Below are positions 46,076 to 57,827 of a stretch of 64,000 bases of DNA, piece after piece. A model generated the notes under the pieces. The model was not told the DNA's origin. It worked only from the letters and a program-made list of their open reading frames with translations, and ran no database searches. How positions within the stretch are numbered: the stretch's first letter is position 1; each line of letters starts with the position of its first letter. The position numbers and the translations under genes were made by a program. The stretch comes from Sphingobacteriaceae bacterium (GTDB lineage: Bacteria > Bacteroidota > Bacteroidia > B-17B0 > Aurantibacillaceae), in the NCBI GenBank assembly GCA_023251775.1, contig JAHEYC010000001.1, positions 1-64,000 on the forward strand. Direction: 5' to 3'.

Positions 46076-46377
46076 TAGTCGATTACCTGAAGTAAAGTTC
46101 GGAAAGCGGTATATTTATCCTTGAATTTTTTTGTATGATCGGCCTGTAAAACCGGGGCATGTTCCTTTTGATAACGTTCAATATCTACCATTTCTAAGAA
46201 TTTATATTGCATGGAATAGGTATGGCCTTCATCCTCCACATAAAGCACTTTTACCATCTGGCTATCCACAAAACAGCCCGTTCTCATCACCTCAGGAATG
46301 TGAATTTCCCTCATCCACTTCACCCATTCGGCATGAACATCGTCGTTAATATTTACGGTGACATTGTAAATGAACAT
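46075..46377 (-). CDS. DUF4286 family protein
   Basis: MFIYNVTVNINDDVHAEWVKWMREIHIPEVMRTGCF. Confidence 0.9.
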   Translation of the reverse strand: MFIYNVTVNINDDVHAEWVKWMREIHIPEVMRTGCFVDSQMVKVLYVEDEGHTYSMQYKFLEMVDIERYQKEHAPVLQADHTKKFKDKYTAFRTLLQVID

Positions 46378-46381
46378 CGCA

Positions 46382-46389
46382 CAAAAGTA
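46382..46389 (-). promoter_or_regulatory. Candidate -7 element TACTTTTG upstream of the DUF4286 gene
   Basis: Minus strand GTCGTACTTTTGTGC ends immediately before the ATG; the same 15-mer occurs at 60195-60209. Confidence 0.4.
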
Positions 46390-46482
46390 CGACTAATTTC
46401 CCTTATAAATTAGGGCAAAATTTAAGGGATTATTCGTATTTTTAGAAGGTATAAAACCTTGATCTAACAGGGTAATGAAATT

Positions 46483-47757
46483 ATGAGAACAAATTTTGTA
46501 GAAGAATTAAAATGGCGCGGATTGCTGCACGATATCATGCCGGGTGCAGAAGAACTTTTAAATAAAGAAGTTTCTACGGCGTATATTGGATTTGATCCAT
46601 CGGCCGATTCTTTGCATGTGGGAAGTCTTTTGCAGATCATTACGCTAATGCGTTTTCAAAAAGCGGGACATAAACCCATTGCATTAATAGGCGGAGCAAC
46701 AGGAATGGTTGGAGATCCGAGCGGGAAAAGTGCTGAACGTAATTTATTGGATGAAGCAACGCTTAATAAAAATATTGTCGGCATAAAAGATCAGCTAAGC
46801 AAATACCTTGATTTCAAAAATTCGAACGCTGAGTTGCTGAATAATTACGATTGGATGAAGGATTTTAGTTTTCTTACGTTCATTCGTGATGTAGGAAAAT
46901 TTTTGACCGTAAATTATATGATGGCCAAAGATTCGGTGAAGAATCGTTTGGAAACAGGAATGAGTTTTACTGAATTCAGTTATCAGTTACTGCAGGCTTA
47001 TGATTTTTACTGGTTGTATAAAAATAAGAATTGCAAATTTCAATTGGGCGGAAGCGATCAGTGGGGAAATATTACCAGCGGAACAGAATTGATACGCAGA
47101 AAATGTGAAGGAGAAGCATTTGCTATTACCACACAACTTATTAAAAAAGCCGACGGAACTAAATTCGGTAAATCGGAAAGCGGTAATATTTGGTTGGATG
47201 CCACTAAAACATCGCCTTATAGGTTTTACCAATTTTGGTTGAATACCGCCGATGAAGATGCAAAAAATTTCATAAAGTATTTTACATTTCTTACTAAAGA
47301 AGAAATTACAAGTATTGAAGCTGAACATGCTAAGGCACCGCACGAACGTCATTTACAAAAAGCTTTGGCGCATCAAGTAACTGCTATGGTTCATAGCAAA
47401 GCCGAATTAGATGCTGCCATTAAAGCATCGGATGTTTTGTTCAAAGGCACACTTGACGACCTAAGCAACTTAGAAGAAAAAACATTCTTAGATATTTTTG
47501 ACGGCGTTCCTTCGTTTGATGTTTCTTCATCAGAAATAAACACCGGTATTAGCTTGATAGATCTGTTAGCCGAAAAAACTGCTATTTTCCCAAGTAAAGG
47601 CGAAGCGCGTAAAATGTTGCAAGCCGGTGGTGTAAGTTTGAATAAAAACAAAGTGGAGAATGTCCTTATGGTAGTGAACCTAAGCAATACCATCAACAAA
47701 AAATATATTTTGATACAAAAGGGAAAGAAGAATTACTTTTTGTGCAAGTTGAACTAA
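46483..47757 (+). CDS. tyrS: Tyrosyl-tRNA synthetase
   Basis: [74 protein letters not shown]4 tail. Confidence 0.98.
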   Translation: MRTNFVEELKWRGLLHDIMPGAEELLNKEVSTAYIGFDPSADSLHVGSLLQIITLMRFQKAGHKPIALIGGATGMVGDPSGKSAERNLLDEATLNKNIVGIKDQLSKYLDFKNSNAELLNNYDWMKDFSFLTFIRDVGKFLTVNYMMAKDSVKNRLETGMSFTEFSYQLLQAYDFYWLYKNKNCKFQLGGSDQWGNITSGTELIRRKCEGEAFAITTQLIKKADGTKFGKSESGNIWLDATKTSPYRFYQFWLNTADEDAKNFIKYFTFLTKEEITSIEAEHAKAPHERHLQKALAHQVTAMVHSKAELDAAIKASDVLFKGTLDDLSNLEEKTFLDIFDGVPSFDVSSSEINTGISLIDLLAEKTAIFPSKGEARKMLQAGGVSLNKNKVENVLMVVNLSNTINKKYILIQKGKKNYFLCKLN

Positions 47758-47758
47758 C

Positions 47759-49246
47759 ATGGCCCTTAAGCAATCGCAATATTTAAAACTTCAGCAAAAA
47801 TTATTGCCTCAGCAAATTCAGCTGATGAAGTTATTGCAATTGCCAACCTTAGCTTTGGAAGAACGCATCAAAGAGGAATTGGAATTAAATCCAGCTTTGG
47901 AAGAAGATGATCAACGTTTGGATGAAGAAGAATTGACCAATAACGATGATGATAGCGAGCCGGACATTGAGTTAGATGATAACGGCGATGTAAAAGAAAA
48001 AGAAGTAGAGCGCATTGATGATGAAGTGGGAATGGAAGATTATATGGGTGATGATGAATTGGATTCTTACAAATACGAAGTAAGCAATAAAGGAGCCGAT
48101 GATGAAACGCGCGAATTTGTGGTGGTGGAAGGTCCCGATTTTCATAATTTATTAGAACAACAATTAGGTTTACGCGAACTCAACGAAACAGAATACACTA
48201 TTGGCGTTTATATTATTGGTTGCATAGATGAAGATGGTTATTTACGCAGAGAGTTAGAAATGATCGTTGACGATCTTGCGTTCAATTACAATATTAAATC
48301 TACTATACAAGAAATTGAAAAAGTTTTAAAGACCATTCAGAGTTTTGATCCGCCCGGTGTTGGTGCACGAACAATACAAGAATGTTTATTGATCCAATTG
48401 AACAGAAAAGCCGATCAAACAAAAGATGTTATACAGGCCATTGAGATCGTGAAAGATCATATGGAGGAATTCAGTAAAAAACATTACGAGAAGATCCTCA
48501 AAAAAATGAACATCAACAGTGAGGAATTAAAAGAAGTGATAGATGTGATCACGCATTTAAATCCAAAACCCGGCGATACCGATATCAAATCTAATTCGCA
48601 TAGCGAGATAGTTCCTGATTTTATTGTGAGCGTTAATGGTATTAAGCCTGAGTTCTCTATCAACTCGCGCAATATGCCCGACCTGAAGATCAGTAAAGAA
48701 TATTTGGAGATGCTGAAAGAATACTCGCGACAAAAAAATAAAGACGGTAAAGAAGCAACAACATTCATTAAAAGCAAAATTGAAAGCGCACAATGGTTCA
48801 TTGATGCATTGAATCAGCGCCATTTAACTATGATGTTGTGTATGCAAGCCATTTTGGAATTTCAGGAAGAGTATTTTATTACAGGCGATGAGGGTAAATT
48901 AAAACCCATGATCTTAAAAGATATTGCCACAAAAGTAGAAATGGATATCTCTACCGTTTCGCGAATGGCCAATAGTAAATACGCGCAAACACCCTACGGA
49001 ACATTTTTATTGAAAACATTCTTCAGCGAAAGTATGAGTACCGATAGCGGAGAAGAAGTTAGTTCTCGCGAGATCAAAAAGATATTGAAAGATTGCATCA
49101 ACGCCGAAGACAAACACAAACCATTAACCGACGATGCCCTTTGTGATATCTTAAAAGAAAAAGGCTATAATATTGCGCGCCGAACGGTTGCCAAATACAG
49201 AGAACAACTGGATATTTCGGTGGCCAGAATGAGGAGGGAAGTTTAA
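47759..49246 (+). CDS. rpoN: RNA polymerase sigma-54 factor
   Basis: N-terminal LKQSQYLKLQQKLLPQQIQLMKLLQLP...LEEDD; C-terminal RpoN box-like NIARRTVAKYREQLDISVARMRREV. Confidence 0.97.
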   Translation: MALKQSQYLKLQQKLLPQQIQLMKLLQLPTLALEERIKEELELNPALEEDDQRLDEEELTNNDDDSEPDIELDDNGDVKEKEVERIDDEVGMEDYMGDDELDSYKYEVSNKGADDETREFVVVEGPDFHNLLEQQLGLRELNETEYTIGVYIIGCIDEDGYLRRELEMIVDDLAFNYNIKSTIQEIEKVLKTIQSFDPPGVGARTIQECLLIQLNRKADQTKDVIQAIEIVKDHMEEFSKKHYEKILKKMNINSEELKEVIDVITHLNPKPGDTDIKSNSHSEIVPDFIVSVNGIKPEFSINSRNMPDLKISKEYLEMLKEYSRQKNKDGKEATTFIKSKIESAQWFIDALNQRHLTMMLCMQAILEFQEEYFITGDEGKLKPMILKDIATKVEMDISTVSRMANSKYAQTPYGTFLLKTFFSESMSTDSGEEVSSREIKKILKDCINAEDKHKPLTDDALCDILKEKGYNIARRTVAKYREQLDISVARMRREV

Positions 49247-50335
49247 ATGAGTTCCAATAAACTTCAACACTATTCTCAATTAGATGGTCTACGTTGTTTT
49301 GCCATTTTGTTCGTGATGATCGGTCATTGGATGTCGTGGAATACAGAAAATGTTTTTTTAAAGCACGCTCCTTGGGGTCATGGTGTTATTCTTTTTTTCG
49401 TATTAAGTGGTTATTTGATCAGTAATATTCTTTTTGAATTAAAAGAAAAAATTGACGATGGTCTTATTACGCATTCGCAAGCTTTAAAAACCTTTTACTA
49501 TCGACGTTTCCTCCGCATATTTCCAATATATTACTTGCTCATTTTTTTTCTTTACTATATTGATCATGCTAACACTCGCGAGATCTTTCCATGGCTGGTA
49601 ACTTATACTTCCAATTTACTGCAATGCAAAACAGGAAATTATATTGGCGATTTTAATCATTTTTGGTCATTAGCTGTTGAGGAGCAATTTTATATTATAT
49701 GGCCATTTTTGATATTATTCGTTAAGCGCAACAAGTTCATGAAACTTATTGTTCTTTTTATGATCATTTCTTTTTTTTCAAGGACAACCTGTCATTTTAT
49801 TTCGAAAGAAAATTGGATGTTGAGTGGATATTTTACTCCGAATTTATTTCTTCCTCTTGCGTTGGGATCTTTATTAGCCTATGCCAAGCGATATAGGCCG
49901 AACATTATGGGAGTTTTTGAAAATTCATTGTGGTTGTACGTCAGTGTTGCTGCTTATTGCATGGCATATTATCTATTCCATTATAAATTCCAAATAGCCG
50001 CCTATGATCTGATATTGGACGAATATCTTTTTGCGTTCAGCTGTGCATTTTTTATTGCCAAAGCTTCTTCTAACGGGTTCAAATTTATTGGGAAATGGAT
50101 CCTTGAGCATGATATGGTAACATTTACCGGGAAGATCTCGTATGGTTTATATGTTTATCATTTATTCGTGATCGGCTTCTTTTGGAATTATCTTGCACTA
50201 GAATACAAAATTCATTCGGAAAATAAATATGCCACTTGGCTCATCTATTTCTTAATTGCTTATTTATTGGCGATATTATCTTATTACATTATTGAGAAGC
50301 CGATAAATAAATTGAAAGACAGATCTACTTATTAA
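49247..50335 (+). CDS. Acyltransferase family 3 (OafA/YrhL-like)
   Basis: QLDGLRCFAILFVMIGHW, FYYRRFLRIFPIYYLLI, FWSLAVEEQFYIIWPFL. Confidence 0.92.
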   Translation: MSSNKLQHYSQLDGLRCFAILFVMIGHWMSWNTENVFLKHAPWGHGVILFFVLSGYLISNILFELKEKIDDGLITHSQALKTFYYRRFLRIFPIYYLLIFFLYYIDHANTREIFPWLVTYTSNLLQCKTGNYIGDFNHFWSLAVEEQFYIIWPFLILFVKRNKFMKLIVLFMIISFFSRTTCHFISKENWMLSGYFTPNLFLPLALGSLLAYAKRYRPNIMGVFENSLWLYVSVAAYCMAYYLFHYKFQIAAYDLILDEYLFAFSCAFFIAKASSNGFKFIGKWILEHDMVTFTGKISYGLYVYHLFVIGFFWNYLALEYKIHSENKYATWLIYFLIAYLLAILSYYIIEKPINKLKDRSTY

Positions 50336-50361
50336 AACTGATAAATTCGATCGGTTATTGA

Positions 50362-51960
50362 TCACCTCAACTTATAAACCACCAATCCCCTATGGTATAA
50401 AATGATCTTGTTTTGGAGGTTATTAGGATAGAATTTATTAAAACTTGCCGAGTCGTTCAAAATAAGATATTTCATCACCGGATTTTTCATATAGGCATCA
50501 AGCTCTTCCTTCGTATTCCAACTCATGATGGTGACACCAATTTGATCCATTAAATACAAACTACTGCAATAACTTTCGTCGAACGCACTAATGAATTTAT
50601 CGGTGCGTTTAATTCCTGCCTTACGTAATTTGGGTTCAATATCCTCATACGAACTAAAATCGCCCGACCAATAATGAACTGCTCGTGAGTTTCGCTGTTC
50701 GTACAGTTTTTTGCAATAGGTTAAACCCTCCTTCATATTAAAGAACATAACAAAAATAAATACGAATCTAAGTATAGCTAAATGTGCATCAGCAAATCTG
50801 CACACCATCTCACCCATCGTTAAAATTAAAAAGAAGAATGTGGGAAGAATAGCGATCATATAATAATCGTGATCTCTGAATTGATTAAGGAAAAAATAAA
50901 TATAAAAGGATGCGCCAATGGCATTTAAAATGGTAATAGAAAATAAAAGTCGGTTAGCGTATTTCGCAAAAATAACTATCGATACTCCTGCGGTAATTAA
51001 AAGCACATATCCTTCGTAAGAATAATAATATTGCAACCAGAGATTTACTACAAATTCTTTCACCTTGGCAAATGCCTCCCAACTATCGATCATAATTGGT
51101 TTTAAGGCAAATGATTCGTAATCGTAATGTTTAGAAAGCCATGTGGCGTAAAAATACCAGGAAGAAGAAACCAATATTCCAATAATTACAGCCTTGATCA
51201 TTTGCCAATGACTTTTGAATATATGCTCGCCTTTTTCTGATCTGAAAAATTTTAATTTATCAAGGATCACCAAGCATATCACAATAATAAATATTAAAAC
51301 AGCAATGGCTTTTATTAAGATGGCCAAAGCCGCAAAAACAACAAATAAATTCAGGTCGCGACGTTTATCGGTCCGCAAAAATTTAAAAAAGAAATACCAG
51401 GCAATAAGATGTAATCCTAAGCTTGGGGCATCCGGCAAAAAATTGGGTGTGTAAATTAAAAATACGGGCGATAAACACACAACCAAAGTTAACATCGCCG
51501 AAATGATATTGTTTTTTATGAATTCATCACAGAGTTTATAAAAATAAAAAAGTCCAAACACAACTATTAAAAGCGAAATAAGTCTTAAGTACATTTCGTT
51601 GAATCCAAACAATTTGTACATCACTGCTCCCATATAATAAATAATAGGAAACTCTACTCCTGTTATGCCTTCTCCTTTAATATAGCGCTGAATTCTTGGT
51701 TTAAAAAAATTCATGTCCGTTTTATAATAATTCAAAGCAATAGATGCTCTTTGACATTGAGCAGAAATATGTATATAAGCCGGACGCTCATGAATATGTT
51801 TGAAAATTCCCACAAACCAATAAATGAAAAACACAGAGATAAAGAACACCGCCATTCGTATGGCTTTAGAAACCCTTTGATCTTGAAACGAAAAAAGATC
51901 ATACACCTTTTTAGTTCTAAGGTTAAGATCAGCGACCATATGTTTCAACTTTTCAAACAT
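50362..51960 (-). CDS. GT39/ArnT-like membrane glycosyltransferase
   Basis: Multi-TM, EFPIIYYMGAVMYKLFGFNEMYLRLISLLIVVFGLFYFYKL, FLPDAPSLGLHLIAWYFFFKFL. Confidence 0.75.
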   Translation of the reverse strand: MFEKLKHMVADLNLRTKKVYDLFSFQDQRVSKAIRMAVFFISVFFIYWFVGIFKHIHERPAYIHISAQCQRASIALNYYKTDMNFFKPRIQRYIKGEGITGVEFPIIYYMGAVMYKLFGFNEMYLRLISLLIVVFGLFYFYKLCDEFIKNNIISAMLTLVVCLSPVFLIYTPNFLPDAPSLGLHLIAWYFFFKFLRTDKRRDLNLFVVFAALAILIKAIAVLIFIIVICLVILDKLKFFRSEKGEHIFKSHWQMIKAVIIGILVSSSWYFYATWLSKHYDYESFALKPIMIDSWEAFAKVKEFVVNLWLQYYYSYEGYVLLITAGVSIVIFAKYANRLLFSITILNAIGASFYIYFFLNQFRDHDYYMIAILPTFFFLILTMGEMVCRFADAHLAILRFVFIFVMFFNMKEGLTYCKKLYEQRNSRAVHYWSGDFSSYEDIEPKLRKAGIKRTDKFISAFDESYCSSLYLMDQIGVTIMSWNTKEELDAYMKNPVMKYLILNDSASFNKFYPNNLQNKIILYHRGLVVYKLR

Positions 51961-51961
51961 C

Positions 51962-52483
51962 CTAGTTCTTTACTTTTATTTTTACAAAAAGTGTATCAAT
52001 ATCAAAATTTTCTTGGGTTGGATTGGGTAAATACGAAAAAACATCTATTCGATAATACGGATCATGCCAATCTTCTCGTTTAAACGTAACACTATCTCTA
52101 AATTTACACCAGGTATTGATGTCTGTAAAAAAATATCTTAAATTTCTGCCGGTCCACCCCAATTGTACTCCCTTTTTTGATCCCATGGTAACATTCACAA
52201 ACGCATTTGAATACGCGTAATTGGTTCTTGCGTTCCCGCTAAACACAATTTCCATTGGTTTATCTCTAATATTATCGGGAGGAAAGTAAGTGTAGATCAT
52301 TCCAAAAGCGCCTCGGTTGTGTAATCTCGAAAAAAAAGAATGCGTGATGGTATCGTTTATAACGGTATCGTTTTGGTGAGCGATCTGTTGCGCCGGGAAA
52401 GTTTTCGACTCAACAATACTAAATTTATCCTCACAAGAGATGATGAAAAAAATAATTGGTAAAAGAAATAGTATTTTTTTCAT
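51962..52483 (-). CDS. Predicted lipoprotein, unknown function
   Basis: Lipobox-like MKKILFLLPIIFFIISCEDKF; no recognised domain. Confidence 0.65.
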   Translation of the reverse strand: MKKILFLLPIIFFIISCEDKFSIVESKTFPAQQIAHQNDTVINDTITHSFFSRLHNRGAFGMIYTYFPPDNIRDKPMEIVFSGNARTNYAYSNAFVNVTMGSKKGVQLGWTGRNLRYFFTDINTWCKFRDSVTFKREDWHDPYYRIDVFSYLPNPTQENFDIDTLFVKIKVKN

Positions 52484-52491
52484 TCAAAAAA

Positions 52492-53148
52492 TTAAATTGC
52501 CATTTCCTTTACATGCTCGCTGATGACCAATTTTCCTGCGGTTGCTTTTTTAATATCATCCACTGTAACACCGGGAGCAGTTTCTATCAACTTAAATCCG
52601 CCTTCAGGAAGTATATCATAAACACCTAATTCGGTAACTACTTTTTTTATGCAATTAATTCCCGTTAAAGGCAGATCGCATTTTGGTAATAATTTTGATT
52701 GGCCTGCTTTATTTACTTGTTGCATGGCCACAATAATATTTTTTGCACTCGCCACAAGATCCATCGCTCCACCCATACCTTTTACCATTTTACCGGGAAT
52801 TTTCCAATTAGCAATATCGCCATTCTCGCTTACTTCCATGGCTCCTAAAATAGTAAGATCCACTTTTTGCGCGCGGATCATTCCAAAACTCATGGCACTA
52901 TCAAAAATAGATGAGCCTTTTAATAATGTTACCGTTTGCTTTCCGGCATTAATTAGATCAGCATCCTCTTCGCCTTCAAAAGGAAAAGGTCCCATTCCTA
53001 AAATTCCATTCTCGCTTTGTAATTCAACGCTCATTCCGGGCGGAATAAAATTTGCAACAAGGGTTGGAATACCAATTCCTAAATTCACAAACATTCCGTC
53101 TTTTACTTCTTTTGCAATGCGTTTTGCAATACCGTTCTTGTCTAACAT
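52492..53148 (-). CDS. scoB: 3-oxoacid CoA-transferase subunit B
   Basis: IAKRIAKEVKDGMFVNLGIGIPTLVANFIPPGMSVELQSENGILGMGPFP. Confidence 0.95.
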   Translation of the reverse strand: MLDKNGIAKRIAKEVKDGMFVNLGIGIPTLVANFIPPGMSVELQSENGILGMGPFPFEGEEDADLINAGKQTVTLLKGSSIFDSAMSFGMIRAQKVDLTILGAMEVSENGDIANWKIPGKMVKGMGGAMDLVASAKNIIVAMQQVNKAGQSKLLPKCDLPLTGINCIKKVVTELGVYDILPEGGFKLIETAPGVTVDDIKKATAGKLVISEHVKEMAI

Positions 53149-53159
53149 AAAAATTTATT

Positions 53160-53873
53160 TTAGTTTTTCTTTCTTACCGTTCTTTGCTCAATTCGTTTTT
53201 CGTAATGACTTCCTTGGAAAATGCGATGCACATAAATTCCCGGCGTGTGAATTTGATCGGGATCTAATTCTCCTGCGGGAACTAATTGCTCCACCTCAGC
53301 CACTGTTATTTTTCCGGCCATGGCCATCATGGGATTAAAATTACGCGCTGTACTTTTAAAAATTAAATTTCCTGCTGTATCACCTTTCCATGCTTTTACT
53401 ATGGCAAAATCTGCTTCAAAAGCCGCTTCCATTAAATATTCTTTTTCTTGTCCATTGTATTTGAACTTGCGAACTTCTTTTCCAATAGCGACTTCAGTTC
53501 CAACACCGGCGGGCGTATAAATAACGGGCATTCCGTAAGCCGCTGCCAAACAACGCGTGGCTAAAGTTCCTTGCGGAATTAATTCCACTTCCAATTCTCC
53601 GCTCAACATCTGACGTTCGAATTCTTCATTCTCTCCAACATAAGACGAGATCATTTTTTTTATTTGCTTGGTTTGCAATAATAAACCCAAACCAAAATCA
53701 TCCACGCCGGCATTATTGCTAATGGCAGTAATTCCTTTTGTTCCCATTTTGATCATTTGATTGATGCAATTTTCGGGAATGCCGCATAATCCAAAACCAC
53801 CAAACATAATAGTTTGATTATCTTTTACGCCTTTTAATGCCTCTTCTGCATTTTTTACTACTCGGTTGATCAT
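53160..53873 (-). CDS. scoA: 3-oxoacid CoA-transferase subunit A
   Basis: [46 protein letters not shown]. Confidence 0.95.
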   Translation of the reverse strand: MINRVVKNAEEALKGVKDNQTIMFGGFGLCGIPENCINQMIKMGTKGITAISNNAGVDDFGLGLLLQTKQIKKMISSYVGENEEFERQMLSGELEVELIPQGTLATRCLAAAYGMPVIYTPAGVGTEVAIGKEVRKFKYNGQEKEYLMEAAFEADFAIVKAWKGDTAGNLIFKSTARNFNPMMAMAGKITVAEVEQLVPAGELDPDQIHTPGIYVHRIFQGSHYEKRIEQRTVRKKN

Positions 53874-53878
53874 ATATT

Positions 53879-55456
53879 TTATTCTATAGTTTTTGGGAAG
53901 GTCTCATTTTTAATATAAATGAATTTCTTCACTTTTAATACCGTTATATAAGGACTCACAATTGTGTCTAAAATTACAAAATTCTTTCTGATTTGCGTTG
54001 TATCAAGCCTTTCGGGTATAACAAAATCGTATTCCTTGTTATAATACCATTCAGAATTGCTTCCATAGTCGTAAACGTTCACCGTTGGATACACTGTAAC
54101 CACAACAATTCCTTTTTTTGAGAAAATACTAGACCATTTGCCTTTCCAATAATCGCCAATGCCGCGTTTAAGGTGATGCTTTTCGCAGATCTCGTCGAGG
54201 GCTTTTACCGCAGGCGGATAATACATGAAATAATTATATAAGCCTTGATAAGTGAATTTTTTATTAGCCGTATGAAAGAAAAGCGCGATGACCGCAAAGG
54301 AAATTCCAATTTTTAACCATGGAATATTATACAGTAACATAAGAATTGCTGCTCCAAAAAAAGCTAATACCACAGCCGAGAAATAATACACGCCAACAAT
54401 ATATCGTATTTTGTCTGTTCCATCGTATGAACCTGTAATAAGTGAAGCGCTGATCGTTATCACTACAAATAAACTATAGAACCAGATCAAATATTTTAAA
54501 TGCCCGTTTATTTTTTTGCGGAACAAGATCACGATCAGTAATGCAATAATGGGAACTGTAAATGCAGTTATAGTTAATGTTTGTTGAAAGCCTGTTTTTT
54601 GAAATTCGTAACTCACTTGTTGATGCATCACATCCACGCAACGCGATATTTTTGCTGTATCAAACATTTTAGCCACCGACGCATTATTGGTTGCACCAGA
54701 TGCACTCATGCAAGTGAATACATAATAGCCAATGCTTGCGCCAACTATAACGGTCGTAATAATTAAAAGTGATCTTTTTAGTCCGTGAAATTTATATTGA
54801 ATGATATTGAGGATACACATTGGCGCCAAGAACATCACCACATATAAAATATCACTGTATGCCGCCAATGCTCCAATGACAAAAAGCAAAAGTAATTTCC
54901 AAATGAATTTAATATCAGAGATCATTATCGAAAAACAAGCAAGCGTTGTTACAAAACTTCCGGTGTGATAACAATAAATGACCATTAAATACCCTAACAT
55001 TTGATCGTTGATGATATAATAACTTTCAAAAAAGGCGAACGAATAGAACAAGGGGATCAACCAACTGAATTCCCTCATTTTTCCGGTGATCAGTTTTCGA
55101 AATATATATACCGATAAGCCGGAGATAAGAAGTGTTTGAATTACTCCATAAACAAAGGTGAGTGTAATGAAATCGGTACCGAGAATTAAAAAGAGAATAT
55201 AATACAATACCAGATCAGGAAAAAAAGTTGGAGCTGCACCTAAGCGCCAATCTTTAAAATTGCCTCCGTCCAAAAAAATATCTTTGAACATATACGGAAC
55301 GCCAATGGAATCGGAATTGAATGTGCTATTGAAATTAAAGTCGGTGAAACTCGCAAAAAAACAACATAAACTTAATAGAAGTACACCAAACGAAAGAAGA
55401 TGGAGAAAGATCTGGCCTTGAAAAAATTGCTTGAGATTTTCTTTTGTGAATTGCAT
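53879..55456 (-). CDS. Polytopic membrane protein, possible membrane glycosyltransferase
   Basis: Around 10+ hydrophobic segments, 525 aa; no confident family motif by eye. Confidence 0.55.
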   Translation of the reverse strand: MQFTKENLKQFFQGQIFLHLLSFGVLLLSLCCFFASFTDFNFNSTFNSDSIGVPYMFKDIFLDGGNFKDWRLGAAPTFFPDLVLYYILFLILGTDFITLTFVYGVIQTLLISGLSVYIFRKLITGKMREFSWLIPLFYSFAFFESYYIINDQMLGYLMVIYCYHTGSFVTTLACFSIMISDIKFIWKLLLLFVIGALAAYSDILYVVMFLAPMCILNIIQYKFHGLKRSLLIITTVIVGASIGYYVFTCMSASGATNNASVAKMFDTAKISRCVDVMHQQVSYEFQKTGFQQTLTITAFTVPIIALLIVILFRKKINGHLKYLIWFYSLFVVITISASLITGSYDGTDKIRYIVGVYYFSAVVLAFFGAAILMLLYNIPWLKIGISFAVIALFFHTANKKFTYQGLYNYFMYYPPAVKALDEICEKHHLKRGIGDYWKGKWSSIFSKKGIVVVTVYPTVNVYDYGSNSEWYYNKEYDFVIPERLDTTQIRKNFVILDTIVSPYITVLKVKKFIYIKNETFPKTIE

Positions 55457-55462
55457 TGGTGT

Positions 55463-57715
55463 TTACAGATTATCAAAGATGCCCGACGGAACATTTTCTT
55501 CGTACGTGTCTGAATCGTATTTACTGCAATCCAATTCTAAGTTTGGATCAATGTTTTTCGGACGAGGAAATTCGCCACTGCTAACTTTTAATTTTTTATC
55601 GGCGTAAACTTTGGTAAAGAATTTCCCCCAAATTGGCAAAGCCATTGTTGCGCCCTGCCCTTCGGCCATGGAATTAAAATGTATACTTCTATCTTCGCCG
55701 CCAACCCAACATCCTGCCGCTAGCTCAGGTGTTAAACCCATGAACCATCCATCCGCATTTTTTTGTGTTGTTCCTGTCTTTCCCGCTATTTGATTAAATA
55801 GTTTATATCTTCCTCTTAAACTTGAACCCGTTCCACCATCAACAACCCCACGCATCAGTTGGATCATGGTATACGCTTTTTCTTCGCTAAATACTTCATC
55901 ACTGTTTGGAACAAACTCTTCTAACACTTTTCCGTTCTTATCTTCAATGCGCGTAATAAATGTTGGTTGAATGTACGTTCCTTTATTCGCAAAGGTAGAA
56001 AGCGCAGCAACCATTTCAAACACACTAATGTCGGGAGTACCTAAACAAATGGATGGTACCTCGGGTATATCAGAAGTTATTCCTAAGCGCCTTACTAATG
56101 TTACAACAGCGTGCGGACCATACTGCTTCATTACCCATGCGGTAACATAGTTAACCGAATTTGCCAAGGCTCTTTTTAGTGTAAGCATTTTTCCGTTTGT
56201 TTTGGCGTTAGGTCCATCACTGTTATTAGGACACCAATCTTTTCCATCCGGTAATGCAATACACGTTCGAACATTCGGAACCTGATGGCAAGGACTTAAT
56301 CCTTCTTGAATTGCGAGTGCATACACAAATGGTTTAAACGTTGAACCAACTTGACGTTTACTAACTTTTACGTGATCGTATTTAAAATGTTTGTGATCAA
56401 TACCGCCCACCCAAGCTTTTACATAACCGGTTTGCGGTTCCATAGCCATAAAGCCTGTTTGCAAAAATGATTTATAGTATTTAATGCTGTCGTAAGGTGT
56501 AAGTACTGTGTCAATATCTCCGCGTAAACTATACACGCGCATTTGTGATGGTTTATGAAACGTTGCAATTATAGTTTCATGCGACATGCCTTGCTTTTTT
56601 AATTCGCGGTAACGATCGCTTCGTTTAATAGAAGAATTCATGATGCCGTTTATCTCATCTTTACTTACATTCCACGCAAATGGATAATTTTTCTTTTGTT
56701 TCAGATCTTTATTGAAGATCACTTGCAAATTATGCATATGTTCTTCTACCGCTTCTTCGGCATATTTTTGCATGCGCGAATCAATGGTAGTGTAAATTCT
56801 TAAACCATCTTTGTAAATATTATATGGTTTTTGTGTTTCGGGATTGATATGTGTTTCGCACCAGGCCTTTAAAAAATTATCGCGCAAATATTCTCTGAAG
56901 TAAGGGGCAGGACCATCATTATGATCTTCGGGTTGAAAATTCACACACAGTGGTTTTGTTTTTAAGGTATCGTATGCTTCTTTACTTAAGTAACCATACT
57001 TCACCATTTGATTCATCACCACATTCCTGCGTTGCAAAGTTCTTTCAGGAAAACGAATAGGATTGAACATCGAAGGATTTTTTGCCATACCAACCAACAT
57101 AGCAGCTTCGTGTATATCCAAACTATCGCATGATTTATTAAAATAAATTTTCGCTGCTGATTTTATGCCAACTGCCAAATTCAAAAAGTCGAATTTGTTC
57201 AGGTACATGGCCATGATCTCATCCTTAGTATAATTTTTTTCCAAACGTGTTGCGGTGATCCACTCTTTCATTTTGCGCATCGCAATTTGGATCTTATTCA
57301 ATTTCTCGCCGCGCGGATACATCATTTTTGCTAACTGCTGCGTGAGGGTACTTCCTCCTCCACTACTTCCACCGCCAAAAACACCGCTCGCTGCTCTGAA
57401 CAATGCTTTCACATCTACACCACTGTGCTCGTAAAAACGCGCATCTTCAGTTGCTACTAATGCATCAACAAGATCCTTATCAAGATCTTCGAAATGAATA
57501 TTCTCTCTGTTCTCGCTATAAAATTTTCCGAGAGTTTTAAGATCGCTGCTATAAACAACGGTAGCCAAATTACTCTTTGGATTTTGTAATTCTTCAACAC
57601 TTGGAAGTTCACCAAAAACACCTGAAGAAATAAGGAACAATAAAATAAAAAGGAACACAAAAGGAACCCAGATAGTGATCCAGACCCACTTAACGTATTT
57701 TGAGCGTTTTGACAC
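55463..57715 (-). CDS. mrcA: Penicillin-binding protein 1A (GT51 transglycosylase/transpeptidase)
   Basis: ATEDARFYEHSGVD, GGSTLTQQLAKMMYPRGEKLNKIQIAMRKMKEW, KRQVGSTFKPFVYALAI, AGKTGTTQKNADGWFMG. GTG start. Confidence 0.96.
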   Translation of the reverse strand: MSKRSKYVKWVWITIWVPFVFLFILLFLISSGVFGELPSVEELQNPKSNLATVVYSSDLKTLGKFYSENRENIHFEDLDKDLVDALVATEDARFYEHSGVDVKALFRAASGVFGGGSSGGGSTLTQQLAKMMYPRGEKLNKIQIAMRKMKEWITATRLEKNYTKDEIMAMYLNKFDFLNLAVGIKSAAKIYFNKSCDSLDIHEAAMLVGMAKNPSMFNPIRFPERTLQRRNVVMNQMVKYGYLSKEAYDTLKTKPLCVNFQPEDHNDGPAPYFREYLRDNFLKAWCETHINPETQKPYNIYKDGLRIYTTIDSRMQKYAEEAVEEHMHNLQVIFNKDLKQKKNYPFAWNVSKDEINGIMNSSIKRSDRYRELKKQGMSHETIIATFHKPSQMRVYSLRGDIDTVLTPYDSIKYYKSFLQTGFMAMEPQTGYVKAWVGGIDHKHFKYDHVKVSKRQVGSTFKPFVYALAIQEGLSPCHQVPNVRTCIALPDGKDWCPNNSDGPNAKTNGKMLTLKRALANSVNYVTAWVMKQYGPHAVVTLVRRLGITSDIPEVPSICLGTPDISVFEMVAALSTFANKGTYIQPTFITRIEDKNGKVLEEFVPNSDEVFSEEKAYTMIQLMRGVVDGGTGSSLRGRYKLFNQIAGKTGTTQKNADGWFMGLTPELAAGCWVGGEDRSIHFNSMAEGQGATMALPIWGKFFTKVYADKKLKVSSGEFPRPKNIDPNLELDCSKYDSDTYEENVPSGIFDNL

Positions 57716-57827
57716 CGAGGGAATTTGGGGTAAAAATAGGAAAATATGGGAGATAGAAAGCTTAAAAAATCATAAGTATTGGAAGATTTTCCCTCGCAGA
57801 TAGCGCAGATTTCCGCGGATTCCACCA

